From the NCBI GenBank assembly GCA_003640385.1, contig RCAB01000067.1:141550-205549 (forward strand): 64,000 bases of DNA. The letters run 5' to 3'. The notes under the pieces were generated by a model. It ran no database searches and had not been told where the DNA came from. It saw only the letters and a program-made list of their open reading frames with translations. The DNA comes from Setaria digitata (taxonomy: Eukaryota > Nematoda > Chromadorea > Rhabditida > Setariidae). A program made the position numbers and the translations under genes. Within the stretch, counting starts at the first letter, position 1. Every line of letters begins with the position of its first letter. Positions 38,742 to 52,362 of this stretch are shown in pieces.

Positions 38742-39023
38742 ATGAGAAAATTGGTAGTTAAGTGCGATTTGTGCGACAAATGACCTTTCGCAACTGAGCA
38801 ATTTGCGAAGACACTTACGTAAAGGAGAATCATTCGAATGTCGCATCTGTAAAAAGAGGATTTAACGATCGCAGTAATTTCCGCATAATCTGAAACATGC
38901 AAGGCAAGAATGCAATGCCACAAACGATTCAGTCTTGCTGATAATTTACGGTAGCATCTGAATATACATAAAAGCACAGGTAAAGAACTCTATTTTACTG
39001 CGAGTTTCTTACGGATACGCTGA
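38742..39023 (+). pseudogene. Decayed C2H2 zinc-finger gene fragment, three fingers
   Basis: Three consecutive C2H2 fingers can be followed only by changing frame. Finger 1 has CDLC (38763-38774) and LSNLRRHL, finger 2 has CRIC (38839-38850), FNDRSNF and HNLKH, and finger 3 has CHKRFSLADNLR and HLNIH (38955-38969), followed by a STGKE linker-like end. The spacing of Cys pairs, Phe, Leu and His pairs matches the C2H2 consensus. Lesions include TGA at 38781, TAA at 38863, frame changes near 38781, 38862, 38885 and 38914, TAG at 38952, and loss of the second His in finger 1. No intron explains them. C2H2 proteins bind DNA; this copy cannot make a finger array. It is probably a remnant of a retrocopy or of an inactivated gene. 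Confidence 0.65.
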
Positions 39024-42000
39024 AAAAAAATTAAGATATCTCCATGACAGCTTTACTGATAAAGAAAATAATTTCGTTAACCGAACCCTACTAGTAGTAC
39101 AGCCTTATCACTGTTTCAGAAGTAATTAACAGAGAAAACAATTGCACTTTTGGGCTAACAAAAATAAATCTCTGATAATAGAATGTGGCTTAATTTAAGG
39201 AGACTACTGCTTTATCAAACAGAACTAGTACCCATTCTGAATTGTATTTTATTCGAACTATACTCTTTCCTTAATTACCATTGAAATTACTGCTCCATGA
39301 CCAATTAATTCTCTTTATTTTTCTAATTTTCTTTGACAGCTTTTACAACTAATGAAATGAACACAGCTTTGCCTTTTTTCCTTCAGTCTTCACTTCTTCC
39401 TGGACTGCATGGATTACTGAAACTTGAATAACAATCTGGCCTGAATTTCATAGGCTTTTACTTTCTTTGTTCTTTTCATCTATCAGCAGTTTTCTGTTTA
39501 CTTTAGATTTATCCTTTGTTTTGGTCGATATTTTTTTTTCGGGAACACTTCAAACCCTTTATTTTTCATGTTATTATTTCCCTATTTTCATTTGTTTGTT
39601 TATTTGTTTTTTATTTTCGAAATCACCTCTTAAAAAATTTTGAGAAATTTTTGTGCTTGAATCAATTTTTATATTTTGTGAAATAATTCATCAACAATTG
39701 AACAAATGATTTCTAGACATGTGTAAAGTAAAAGAATTCGATTTGAAAATTTTGTGAGAAACAGTCATTTAAAGAAATATTTTATGCCTATTATAATGCT
39801 TTTATCTTCGCGAAGTTTTTATGGGAAATTAGTTTCAGTCTATAGATAGACCAGATTTGTAATACAGTTCAATAAATTAGTGAAAGGATATTATCAGAAT
39901 TTTTCAGAAATGATTTTCTTTTCTTCAACAAAAGTGATAACATCGTCCAGAAGTGACGTTGAGTTTGTGGAAAACAATGATGGAGTACAAGTTCACTACT
40001 CAATCTGTGCAGTAATATTTGTTGTAAAGGAATGTTTCTCGAATGATTCTTTAAACCACATATTTCCTCTTCTGAACTTTTCTGAGTGGTATTTCCTTTT
40101 GGATTAAAAATAAATTTTCGCCAGTGTTGCTAAATCAAATTTTGCTAGAGAAAAAAACCACGAAGCTTTTGAATATTTCAGTATTCTAAAAATAAAAAAA
40201 ATATTTCATACATAGTTATTTTGCTAATTTAATATTTCATTTTCTTATTTTTTTTTCTTATTTTTTTGCAAATATTTGCAAAAAAAAAGAAACTATTAGT
40301 GGTGGAAGAATTTATACTGAAATAAGTAACCGAAAGAAAAAATCTTAGCATAGTTTGTTTACTTCAAGGAAGAGTAATAATAATACTTCAGATGTTAAGT
40401 TCTATCACAGATGACTTAAATGAAAAGGTGGCATAATTGATGGTACTTACTTGAAAGCATCTATGGAAAAGCTTCATCTTCAACAAATATTGATAAGCTT
40501 TACTTTTTAAATTTTCAATTTTACGACTGAATGGTTGGTTATAATGTTTCGTCGTATTATTTCAATGAAAGAACCGATGCTTTACATAGAAATCATTGTG
40601 TTATGTACACTTTCGTCATTTCTACTAAGATCAACTAATTATTTAACCAACAGAAAATGTCACTGCAAGAATAAATTGAAAATAATTACGAGCTTAAGGC
40701 AGCAGAAAAAGGAAATGATAATACACTTGCTTGTTCAGCTTCAGTATACAGGATAGTTTTCAGGATAATTGACAATTTATCTCTTGGTGACAATATGCTC
40801 TTGGAATGTAACGTCTTTCCTGCAGTTCCGTGGCGCAAACTAATCACTTATCTACATGGAATTTCTAAGAAAAAAAAAAAAAGGATTTCTTTCACTACAG
40901 TCTTTTGAACCAAATACTGACTATACATTTTTCAAAAATCTTCCAATATGAATCTTTGTATTTTACAAAAGCATCAGAAAACTGATATTTTGATTCCGCG
41001 CTCTCAGATTGAACGAGTTTGTGCTACATAATTATTAGGACTGTCTGTTTACAGTATTGCGAATATTTTAGTGAAGGCTTACATTTTACTGTTGACTGAG
41101 AACTTATTTCTCAAAAAATATTTCAATAATATTTTACTTTCTAATTAACATTTCCGTTTAGAGTTAGTCATTTTAAGAAGAATACAATCTGAAGTGAGTG
41201 TTAAAAGCACAACTAATGTAAACTTTTGCATCTTTATAGAGGCAAAAAACTGATCATTTTCGATTGTTTGCTCTTTCAGATTAGATAAATGATAACATTT
41301 CCGTCTAGAGTTAGCCACTGATATGAACCCTAATTTTTCTTGAAGTCATGTTGCAGTGTTCTGTGAAATCAACCGATCACTAATCGGTTCTTAAAGCGAT
41401 AAAGCCGTTAGTGTTATGCTTACAAGTGCTCCAGAAATGCACCCATTTGTGTTATAACTGTGAACGTCGAGAGTGAATATACTGTGTTGTAACTGTGAAC
41501 GTCGAGAGTGAATATCGCAATGCTTTTTTTTATTTCTTATACAATGAAAGGACAGGCTTGAATGATACAGTAATTTTTGTAGAGACTGAAAATACTGAAG
41601 CAAATTGAGTGGTTTAGCTTAACTCAAGAATTATGTATATCAGCATAGTGGAAAATATATTTAGAGTAAAGAATATGATTACTATCACAAGGGAAAGAAG
41701 GGAAGATTGACTTTCATTTTCAGATATAAATAAGTAAGAAATTGGGTAAGTAAGTAATGATGAATAAATAAAATAAAGTAGTTTCTAAGACTGCCGAAAT
41801 CTTTCAACTTCATAAAATGTCAAAGTTTCTTGTTTTCGAAATTCATTTTGATAAGGTTCATAGATTATTCAATACACCTGTAGAATTTCGGTATTTGAAG
41901 TTCAGTAATAATTTACCTAATTGCAATACTCTTTTCTCGTATCTTCATTCCAATTCGTAGAGAAACATAAACCATTTATAGTTAAGCAGATTGGAAAACA

Positions 42001-43361
42001 AAAGACCAATTAGTGGAAATTAAAATTTCATTTAAATTTGAAACTGATGAAACTAAAAGGAAATAATGTGGAAATCAGATGGTAGCACTAATGAAAACAA
42101 CTTGTAAACTGTATGAGAGATAATACACTATTTGTTTAGTGCTGTAAAGTAATAATCATAATTTTGGCAGTGATGTAATAGTGGAATCAATTTTAGAAGA
42201 TCTATGAAGTGTTAAACAGCGTTGTACAATTGTTTCTGAATAATTAGGAAGCTTCTACCTATCGCAAAAAGAAGCCATATCTTAATGGGAAACATGCCGT
42301 TCACCATCGAAGATAAAAGAGAAAAATATTAAATACTAGAAAATCTGAGAACTTGGGTGATTTATCAGTAGCAACTTCTTTTGTAAGGGTAATTGAACTT
42401 TTAAGTTTTGATCTCATTGAGTACAAGTGGCTAAAAATTGCATCATGCATTTATTTGAACAGATAGAAATCGAACAGGTTTTATTCTGTGTGAAGTCAGT
42501 AAAGCTATAAGAAATCCATAGTTCTCAAATAATGCTTGATTAGAAGTAATATTGAGTAATAAACACTGGCTGATAAGTTCCTTTTGAAAATCCAACAGAA
42601 AAAAAAAAGTTATTTATTTAATTTTCAACATATCAACCTAACTCTTACTGGCAATACAGACAGCTATCGCGTATAACAAACGCATTTCTTAATAGTTTTT
42701 GAAATATGATAAAGAGAAATTTAAAGCCCCGCAGTATCACAGCAAATATTTATACATAAGTATTCAATTTTTACTTTTACAAAAAAAAAAAAGAAAAAAA
42801 AAAACAAAGTAGATAGAAACCAACATGGCATGAAACATTGGTGATTCAAAGAAATTGATAATATTTTGCCCTGGCTTTCTTCATAAAATACAAATTCTCA
42901 TAGTAAATCATATTTATTTCGGAGAACTACATTTGCAGGGGTTCTTTATATAGTCTTTTAGCTTTCCCACTTCCAGGATTTCTCCCTTTTGAGTACCACG
43001 TCCTGCAGGAAAGTCCAGTTCATCACCTCCCGAACATCACATTAATAAATATTAGGTGTCTCAATTTATAATTAGACTTGTAGCTAAATTTCCGCAAAAT
43101 TCTGCACCTAAATAAAGGAATCTCACCAGTTCTATTAATAAAAGTCTCATCTAAGTGTATTTAAATATTTTTGCATGGAATAAGAAGTTCTACAATTTGA
43201 GGCTTACAACAAGTTGAGGACCAGAAATAGTATAATACTACACAAATATATATCCTATTGAAAACGTTGCTTACAACTATTCCACTCATTATCAATCTCA
43301 TTTTCGACTCTTAAATCTGTGAGCAAATTGAGTTGAACAATACGACTCAAACAAATCATGT
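39024..43361. other. Gene-free region downstream of the astacin gene
   Basis: AT-rich sequence with no coherent exon. Two related pieces, GATAACATTTCCGTCTAGAG at 41289 and a similar one at 41147, hint at an old local duplication. The end next to 43362 should hold the astacin 3' UTR. Confidence 0.5.
41448..41515. repeat. Two-copy 33-bp tandem repeat
   Basis: TGTGTTATAACTGTGAACGT and its continuation (41448-41480) recur at 41483-41515 with one difference (TTATAAC versus TTGTAAC). The period is 35. Confidence 0.9.
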
Positions 43362-46300
43362 TTACTGGAAACGTTGTCTGATGTACCGAAGTGTAAATCG
43401 TGCTTTTTTTCCATTTGGATGGTAGATGATGAAGATTTGATTTCCTTCAGATATTGAATCTTCTTTTGGCCGATAGCAGCAACTGTAATTGTAAATAATT
43501 AGATAAGCAAAAGCCGAGGGAGAGTGCTAAAGGGTCATTAGTTAGATGAACTTTGGAGCCAGAAACAGAAATATCTGAAACCGTAGAAGGATTCATTTCA
43601 ATTTTATGATGTTGCAGTCATTAAGATAAATTCGAAAATGTGATGGAAAAATTAAACAAATACCTTCGGAAACCAGTCAACCTGACATCAAGTTTGTGCT
43701 TTATTTCTACATACGATTGGCACCCGTATGAGCACGGAAATTCTCCGTCGCTGAGGCGAAAACGTATTCGACTCCCATTTGGTACCTGAAATAATTTCAT
43801 TAATTTCGCACCAGAGAACTAATAAATGAAATGATGAGAAGAATAATCAGATTACAACGAATGCAACGAAAAAAAGAGGGAAATAAAAAGAAAAAAGAAA
43901 TTAATTATAAAATTATCGGAGTGTAATGAATTAGAATTGCCTTAAAATTAAATGACAATAAATGAAGATATAAGCGGTACTGGTATTGATGATACCAATC
44001 GGAAATTCAATCCGCTTACCGATATCCTCCAGTAGCAGTCGTTGCTTCCACCTTTTGGACTGGTTAATGTTTGCCATTGATCTGTTGCTTGTAGTTCTGT
44101 ACCACAGGCTAGAAAGCTTTAGAATTGGGGTCACGAACTTGTCATTTTTTTTTTCAGCTCTACTTGGATACCAGTGTGGAAAATTTATTTAAATTAACCA
44201 AACTTGATATCACTTATTTTTTCTCTTTTTACCCTCAATTTATCTTTCCTTTACTTATAATTTTTTATTCCTACTAAGGGATCTTATTTTATTCCTATTT
44301 ACTTCGGATCTTTCGAAATTCTCCGTAAATTCTCCGTATTTCGAAAGATCCATATAGTACAAAATATGATTAACTGAGTGTTTATGGCACATGTAAGCTG
44401 TTTAGAATTTTAAGAATTTAAGTGTAAACAATAAAAACCAGTAGAAACTAACACTTCCAATTGTTATCGATATTCACATGGATTGCAATTTGAAATTTCT
44501 ACAAATCATGTGCAAATTTTCTATCTCCACAATGAAAAACTTTCTCTCTCTTTTCAACCTCCCTTTTGTAAAGTGTGTCCTCAATAGAAGGACGCCACCA
44601 TATCTCCCTTTTTCACCTCGGAGGATGGACCTGTTTCTGAACAACTTTTACTACAAATTTATCTCAAACATAAAAACTAGTTCCGGTAAAGAGTGCTACG
44701 GATCAAAATGATTTTTTCGTCAAAACAAGTGCGAAACGTTTGAAAATCAGGTTCACACGGTTATTAATAATAGACTGTTCTTCTGTTAACATAAAAAGAA
44801 CTTTGAATTATCCGAGTTTGAAATAAATTCTGGCTTAAAAAGTGGAAATAATGTGTGACGAAAGTTTGTAGAAATTTCTTTCGTGAATGGGAAAAACTTA
44901 CTGCTATCACATTTTAACTGCTTATAGCTTGAAAAGAAAATAAAAAATTTCGAGTAAATTTTTTTTTTCAAAAATTTCTTACCTGATGGCTGCAGCTTAC
45001 TGCAATCATGCCCACCAAGACCCTCAGGACAACGACAGCGATTACAGTTGTTCGGATCCGGATAACCTCCTGCCAAACAATTTTGCTGCCGTCTGCCGGC
45101 ACATACATCTAAAAAAAAAAAAACAAAAACAAAAAAAAACAGATGGAAGGCTGGGGGTTGCTATAATTGAATTATATCAAGTATGTTTTGTTAAATCTTG
45201 AGTTTCCTGTATTAATTTTCAAATTTCAAATTCCAAAAATCAATTTCACGTCGTTCACTTGAGAAACCGTTTAAAAAGACTGTTAGCAGCTAATATAAAT
45301 TAAATATATTTTATGCACTCAATCAGCTTAAATAAAATATGATGACCAATGTTTGGCTTACATGATTTTTTTTGGAAATGTAAATTAAAAATTTCAGTAA
45401 TCATTTTCAAAAGATGTCCCACTTAGACAATAAATATCATTGATCACTTTAGCATCCAAGAAGGCCATTTTCTCGGTACCCATTGTTGTGACGTATTTCA
45501 GTTCTTTGGGAACAATTGTGAAGTCAGATACACGGATAGCATGTGCCACAGCGTGATAGTGCATCAATGACCCGTAATCGTAAGGCACACGTCGAGGAGA
45601 TATCTGAAGGTACAAAAATATTAAAAGAAAAAAACTGAGACGCCGAAAAGACTTTTGTCCTGTTCCGTCATACTGTAAACTGGTTTTTAATTCATTTCGC
45701 TGGAGCCAAAAATGATTAAAATTAAAGCACCTCATGTGAAAATGATCCATCTTCCTTCTCATTTGACATTCATAATTCCAGGGGACTAAACTGAATACTG
45801 AATAAGTGTATCCTTTTAATTTACACAATCAACGGTTGACGGTTGATTAACGGTTGATTAATTAACGGTTGCAACTTTTTGCTGCAGATAAAAATGCCGA
45901 TGGTCGGAATATTTCCTTTAATGAGCCTATTGTTCACATTGACTGCTTTTCTTTCAATATAAGGCACATGTGGCAAATTTATTTATTTATTTTGAAGATA
46001 ATGAAATTTTAAATTTTTACATTTGATGTTTCCCTGCAATTTTTTTTAACTTGTTGTATTGGTATGCTATCTGTTCTTTTTTTTTCTTCGTGAAGATTTT
46101 AGTGTCTGTAGCGAGGAAATGTAAGTTAAACTGGAATTAACAAAAAAAAAAAAAGTAAGATTAGGAGCTAAATAATTAGGACTTGATAAGTAAATATCAA
46201 TATGCTTCTATGTAAGATTAAAAGATGTAGTATAGAATGTGTTGATAAAAGCAGTTCCCTCTAATTGAAAGTTTTCTTCCGAAAATCCTAATTTTTTTTA

Positions 46301-49300
46301 TCGCACGTAAGAAATTTATGGCTCATTAGTTACATTTTTTAAATTTTTTTTAAAAGTAAAATGTTTTGTCATTTCCAATGACAGGTGTATTTATTCATAT
46401 AAATTCATTCTTGATTTCATACATCTTAAGTTGCAGTAACTTGCTTTTAGGCGTCTTATTAATGTTTCATAAAAAAGAAAATTTGACAAATTTTAAGGAA
46501 AAGTAAAGAAATGAAGGATAGATATAACAATCCGGATAGCCTTACAGTGCATGAAATTTCTTGAACATTTAGATAAAAAAAAAAAAAACCAACTTGTCTG
46601 ATACCAAATGCTTGCAGCATGCTCCGGAATGGCATGAAGGATGCTGTAGCTTCATCCATAACATTCTTCCAGTTGATTGAGATATACTGATCTCGATCAG
46701 GTCGTTGATGGGTATGCCAAAAGCCCAACGCATGTCCTGTCTCGTGTGCCACAACATACTCCTTCAGTTATTTTAGATAATCCATTTTCCTCAACACCTT
46801 TCCAGTTTGCAATAATCTTACTACTTCTCTAATCCCAGAAAGGATTATTATATACATCTGTATTAGACATTCATTTACTGTGTGAACTTCTCAAGAAATC
46901 TCAGTATGTACTTTTTGCAGTTAATGAAAGTTCGTTCATGTTACTTGTAAATATTATTACCGTTGCTTGAAGCTTTCAGAAATAAGTCTCTCACAACTAT
47001 ATATCACGTATGCTTTTTATTCATATTGTAAGTGATCAGATAACGAAATTATTATTTGCACGAGGTTATATTGTTGAATTTATTTTAAAAACTTAAATTT
47101 TATATATATTCGCTGACTAGTTTATTCGTTTTCGATCTTCAAGATGGAAATTGTTCACGATTTTTCAAAAATTTCAATGAAAAATTCTTTACGTTTAATT
47201 GCGAAGAGCTATTTAACGATTTGTATAGCTTAACTTTCTTCTTTTTTCCCCTGACTCTTTCCTTTCAGTCTAACAAAGAGACTGAAAATTTTCAATAACG
47301 CTCTAAAACTAGCTTCCTCATATGTAAGTATGTAGTGTATTCATAAAGGTTTATATATATGTCTAGAAGAATGCTTTTTCATTCAGTATGGCGTTAGATT
47401 GCATATCTGATATATCACAGAGCCACTGTATTAACGATATTGGCTACCGTATGAACTATGGCAGTAATTTCATCATTAAAGAGCAAACAAATTACGGTAG
47501 GAAATAAGCGATCAAAAAAAAATTCAAGAAATTCTTATAAAGTGATACCTCGGCACATTCGCTTCCAATGATGATATCTTGATATCCACCATTTCGCCCA
47601 ATATATTCCGTAAAGCAACTATCACCTCGTTCAAGCACATATCTCGAAATTATTTTTCATTTCAGTTAAACAATATATAACAATATGGCAGTAATTTCAT
47701 CATCAAAGAGCAAACAAATTATGGTAGGAAATAAATGATTAAAAAAAATTTTTGAATCAAGTTAAAAGTGAATTAGATTGAACTGCACTGGCAATAAACT
47801 GAAAAGCTTCATAAAGATTATATAATTTGAAATTTTAAAATTCATCAGAGTGTTCCAAAATCAATAATTATAAACCTTATGGCATCTCTCGCTTGTACGT
47901 TTTCCTGAAACCTCAGACATGTGGCTTCTTCCCACATGCGTATTCCACGCCGGATAAGATTCCGAAATGCATCTGAAATAGCTATCACAGCAACCATTTG
48001 AAATTTATTCATTATATCGATGCATCAAAATATCTTTCTCATTACATCGTCTTTTCCTTTTCATAATAATTTTCTACAAATTGTTTTGTGTTCACAATGA
48101 GTATTATTTATCTGTAATTAACATATTCGTCAGTTAATTATTTCTACAGAAATATAGAAGAAACATTTATGAAAATATTTTCATTGAAACCTCCAATTTT
48201 TTTTTTTTTTTTGAAAGAAAGAATTTTACAAACTATTTGTAGGTGACATTCCTAAAAGACATTATTGCTATGTTCGTTTTACAAATAATTTTCTTACCTA
48301 TTTTTGATGTAAATTTGTAGGAATATTTCAGTTATACTTGACGTATTAAACCTAATCTCTTAAATTTTAATTCAGCTCTTCACATGCTTCGAAAATTTAC
48401 TATCACTTTCATTTGTATTCGAGTTTTCATTTTGTAATTATTCAAATGCAACACTCAGAAAAATAAAATCATTAGTAAATGCTTTAAAATTAATTCTTTT
48501 TCAAATTCTTAACATACAGTGAAATAAATATCATTTGCAGGCGAAAATTAAATACATTATTATTCCATTTGCATAATTATCAAACTATCCTTAACTACGC
48601 ATATCGTAGCATGACTGGATGATGTATGTAAGTGGAAATGTAACTGCAAACATTGCTTAGATATTTTATTAATGTAGAGAAGGAAAAGTGAAAGGAATTA
48701 TCCATGCTGAACAATTACTGTTGAAGCTTTAACCCTTAATATATTTGAATATATGAACTGAAAGTTGTGAACTCATTCTTTTTTTATTTCATAATAGAAT
48801 GAGTAGTAGATTTTTTAACATAAATATTTAGCTTTTAAATTGTCAAAGCATGAAGCAAAACTTTAATTTGATTTAATTAATCGCCAAACTTTGGAAACTA
48901 CTATTGCCCAAACCATGTTCATTTCTTATTGTATCAATCATACAAATTGTTCCTTTCAAATTTGAATATTGACCGGTAATTGAAAAGTTCCAGGAGCATA
49001 GAATTATATGAATAGTCAAATTTATCGTTCAAATTATTAGTTTTCTAAATTTCTGCCGTTTTTCTGGAAATAGTGAGATTTCAGAAAACTTATTGCTGCA
49101 TAACCAAAATTTAAAGGACGTAAATTGGAAAATTGCGGTTAATTTAAAAGTTAAGAATTATCCGTTAATTTAGGGATTACTAGTTTTAAATTTTCAAGTG
49201 AACTTCAAAATAAATGGTTAATTTCGTTTTGAATTCAGCTGTGCATTCCAAAAGTTCATTTATTGCAATTTTAAACCATAGAAATTACAACATGAATTTT

Positions 49301-52300
49301 TCAAAAAATACGCCATTTCTAAAGACTTGTCTTCCGTACCTATTGCAATTAATTTGTATAGAGAAATTTTCCCATTATTTTAGGCGCAACAAATTCTTCG
49401 CTGTAACGGAATGAAAGTAAAATCAGGCCTTAATGTGCCGTTCACATCATTTTCTAGTTTGTAATCTTTAAATTGGATGATTTTTTATTGAAATCAGTCT
49501 GCTAAGCTGGTTACAAAAATGGAATATAGAAACAGGTAATAGTGAAAAGTGTAAATAGATGATATTCTTCTTTTTCAGCGCTCTCATTAATGGATCATTC
49601 AATTCGGGGTGCTGGCCTGTTTGTCTGTCTATAACGGTCGTCCTGAATCAAACAAGGAAACCTGTTTAAAAGATGAGGTGGAATTGTAACTAACTGCATA
49701 AATTAGTCAAACAACGGTTGAAAAATCAAAAAGAATTAGTAGTTGTTAATTGAAACCAGCCTTCAAATGGAAATTGTAGTATTACAACGTGTAATTCTCA
49801 AGAAAATTTCTTTTTATCTTTTTTTTTGTCCGCAAAGAATCATTCAAAAAAACTTTTTTTTTATCCTTCACATGCGTAATTTATCAATCCATTAAATTCA
49901 AATTACATTTCAAAATATTTATTAACTCTAAACTGCTAGAAAATTGACCGTCTTAAGTGTTATAAAAGGTTTTAAAATCAAGTAAACACAGTAAATCACA
50001 TTTGGCTAAAAAAAAACTTAATCCATCTTAGCATGAAACTTTTGGTTTATTTTTTAAAGGATAAAAATGAAAGGATGAAAGAATGAAAAAAAAAAAAACT
50101 AAATCTACCAAAAATTTTGAATACTATGTAAAAAGTATGGTGTAGTCCAAGGTCCCTAATCTCATTTCACATTTTTAAAGCTTTACGACATATATGATAT
50201 CCTTTATAAGCTTCTGAATCTGACATTCGCAACTTTCACTGAAAAACAGTAAGTTTATCTTTTTTTAATTCTTTAAATGAAGAACTGCAAAGGTATAAAA
50301 AATGTTTATTCTGAAGGCAAGACAAAAAATAAAAAAAATGAATAATTTCCTGGTACGTCTGACTAGGCTTNAAAACAGTAAGTTTATCTTTTTTTAATTC
50401 TTTAAATGAAGAACTGCAAAGGAATAAAAAATGTTTATTCTGAACGCAAGACAAAAAATAAAAAAAATGAATAATTTCCTGGTACGTCTGACTAGGCTTT
50501 CATACTTCACTCACTATTCAAATTAATTACTTTATTTTCATTTATTTACGATATTTATTCTCGTTTAGTCCGATGTAGACCATTATTTCTTACAATCATG
50601 TAACTTTTATCAGTGATATTGATAAATTCTGCAGTTAGTGATATCATTAGAGTGATTTCTCCTCTATCATCACGTTAAATTCTCTCAATAATTTATCATT
50701 TCTATGTGTTCGTTGTATTTTATTTATCAGAGTAGTAAATTGAAGTTAGAATGAAAATGCCAAACAGCCATGAGAAATACCAGAATCTTTCATTCATTCA
50801 ATACCTCGTCGCTTAAATTGTTACCAAACAATTGGATGACACTTCAGAGTGAGGCAGGGAATGATGTGATTTCAGTCGGATGGAAATTCAAATTCCGGTT
50901 TACGCAATCACCAATAACTCTAAGACATGCATTTAGGTTTGTCCAAACAATATTGTTTCAAAATATTACCGTGCTATAAACTAAAGTCCCAAATTATGGT
51001 ATATTCTTAACAATTAATAGAATTCATCTCATTTCTTTGCTAATATTCGAGTTTAAATTGAATTTTGAGGAAATAAATGCCTAAAATGCATGCTATGAAA
51101 ACAATTTACAGTCTAAATTATTATTAAATTTATGAAATGAGAAATTTAGTGCGCTCATTCAAACAACTAAATTGTAAAAAAAAGTATTATTGAAAGAAGA
51201 TTTATGGATACCCCTGAATTGTTCTGAAGAATATCACTGTTAAGTTTTTCAGATTTTACTGCTCTCAAGTATTCAGATTATTTCCATCTGTACACTAATT
51301 GCAGCATTAATTTGAACGGTATTAAAAATGACAAGTAGTATGCGTAGAAAGATATTTGTAAAAAGAAAGTATTGCCAAGGTCAAGTGAAATGATGAGATA
51401 TGAATTAGAAAGATCATACAATATATTCTAGTGACCTCTTCCGCATTTCATCCATGACCTTTTTTTAGGATGAAGAATGTTCATATCAATTATCTGAGAT
51501 GGGTCGTCAGTTGTTACAATAATCTACCGACCTTACGTCCAAAAGGTCAAAGGATAAAATTTTTCCTTCTACTGTTACTAGAACAGTTTTAAAATTTTTA
51601 AAACTATTGCATTCCATACAGCAATGAAGATAATTAAAAGATTATTATGGGATTAAGATAATACTGTTGTTGTTATGTATTTAAAGAAAGATGCAAAAAG
51701 AAGGAAAAAAAAAAAACTTGAAATGATGAAGCAACAAATGTTGGACTTGTTTTGGAATCCCCCTTTCCATTCCGTCCATCTTTCATCCACGGCATCATTC
51801 CATTTCAGTCATACCAATATTTCAATTCAAGAAATATTTCAACAAATTTCAATTTATCGGACAATTCAATAACAGAGGTATTATAACAATAAAAATAATA
51901 TTTGTTACATGCAAGAGCTATGGTTTTTAAAATCTAAATAATAGAAATTTCCAGACAAATAATCTTATAACAATTATAGTAGTTGAATTATTTGGTAAGC
52001 AAAAATGCTCATGAATAAAAATGATCTTCAATGATTGAAAAAGCTAGAAAAGTAATTAATAATTTAATTCATATTATCATAATGAAAAACTTACAATCTC
52101 CACCCCATATAATATATGGGATTGTTACAGAGGGCCATTCATATAAAGGCCCTGCAATGATTTGGCGTCGACGTCTATTCCAATTGAATTCGCTTCTGGA
52201 TACCCGTTCGATGATACCAATATGTAAATATTTATCGGAACTCATTATATCCATTCCCGGAATAACAGGCAATGTGATGTTTGTTAGCAGTATTCCTTCA

Positions 52301-52362
52301 CATAAGTGAACAGGTAGTAATAAAATTATAATAAGCCAAATTAAATGTGCTATATTAGTCAT
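43362..52362 (-). CDS. Secreted astacin metalloprotease with EGF and CUB domains
   Basis: Nine exons: 52362-52095, 47972-47876, 47642-47549, 46761-46594, 45603-45423, 45108-44983, 44108-44020, 43785-43664, 43482-43362. They encode 421 residues. Order: signal peptide (1 to about 22), short propeptide, RRRR at 63-66 (furin-like site just before the mature domain), and an astacin catalytic domain at about 67-269. That domain has zinc motif [11 protein letters not shown] (His159, Glu160, His163, His169), Met-turn SLMHY (Tyr225) and all four structural cysteines. An EGF-like module ([21 protein letters not shown]) and a CUB domain follow ([29 protein letters not shown]). The layout is that of nematode NAS proteases, zinc endopeptidases acting in cuticle, moulting, hatching or tissue invasion. 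The usual Glu after the third His is Thr (HTHQRPDRD), and no FxGD propeptide inhibitor motif is seen. A CTCAG acceptor lies 1 nt before the ATG. Intron 1 is 4.1 kb. Confidence 0.92.
47455..47755. repeat. Direct repeats flanking astacin exon 3
   Basis: A sequence of about 65 bp containing ATGGCAGTAATTTCATCAT occurs at about 47455-47527 and again at 47683-47755 with roughly six differences. The copies lie in the introns on either side of exon 3 (47549-47642). Confidence 0.85.
47973..52094 (-). other. 4.1-kb first intron of the astacin gene
   Basis: Donor TGTAAG-type at 52094, acceptor ATTTCAG at 47973. The intron separates the secretion and propeptide exon from the catalytic exons. I see no nested gene. 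It holds an N-joined duplicate at 50243-50499 and AT-rich unique sequence. Confidence 0.7.
50243..50499. repeat. N-joined duplicate inside the astacin intron
   Basis: Sequence 50243-50370 recurs at 50372-50499 around an N at 50371, with small differences (AAAGGTATAAA versus AAAGGAATAAA; GAAGGC versus GAACGC). This is a probable unmerged contig or haplotype overlap that lengthens the intron artificially. Confidence 0.8.

Noticed and set aside
44986..45201. + strand frame over the EGF exon
   Set aside because: Antisense shadow of the astacin EGF exon.
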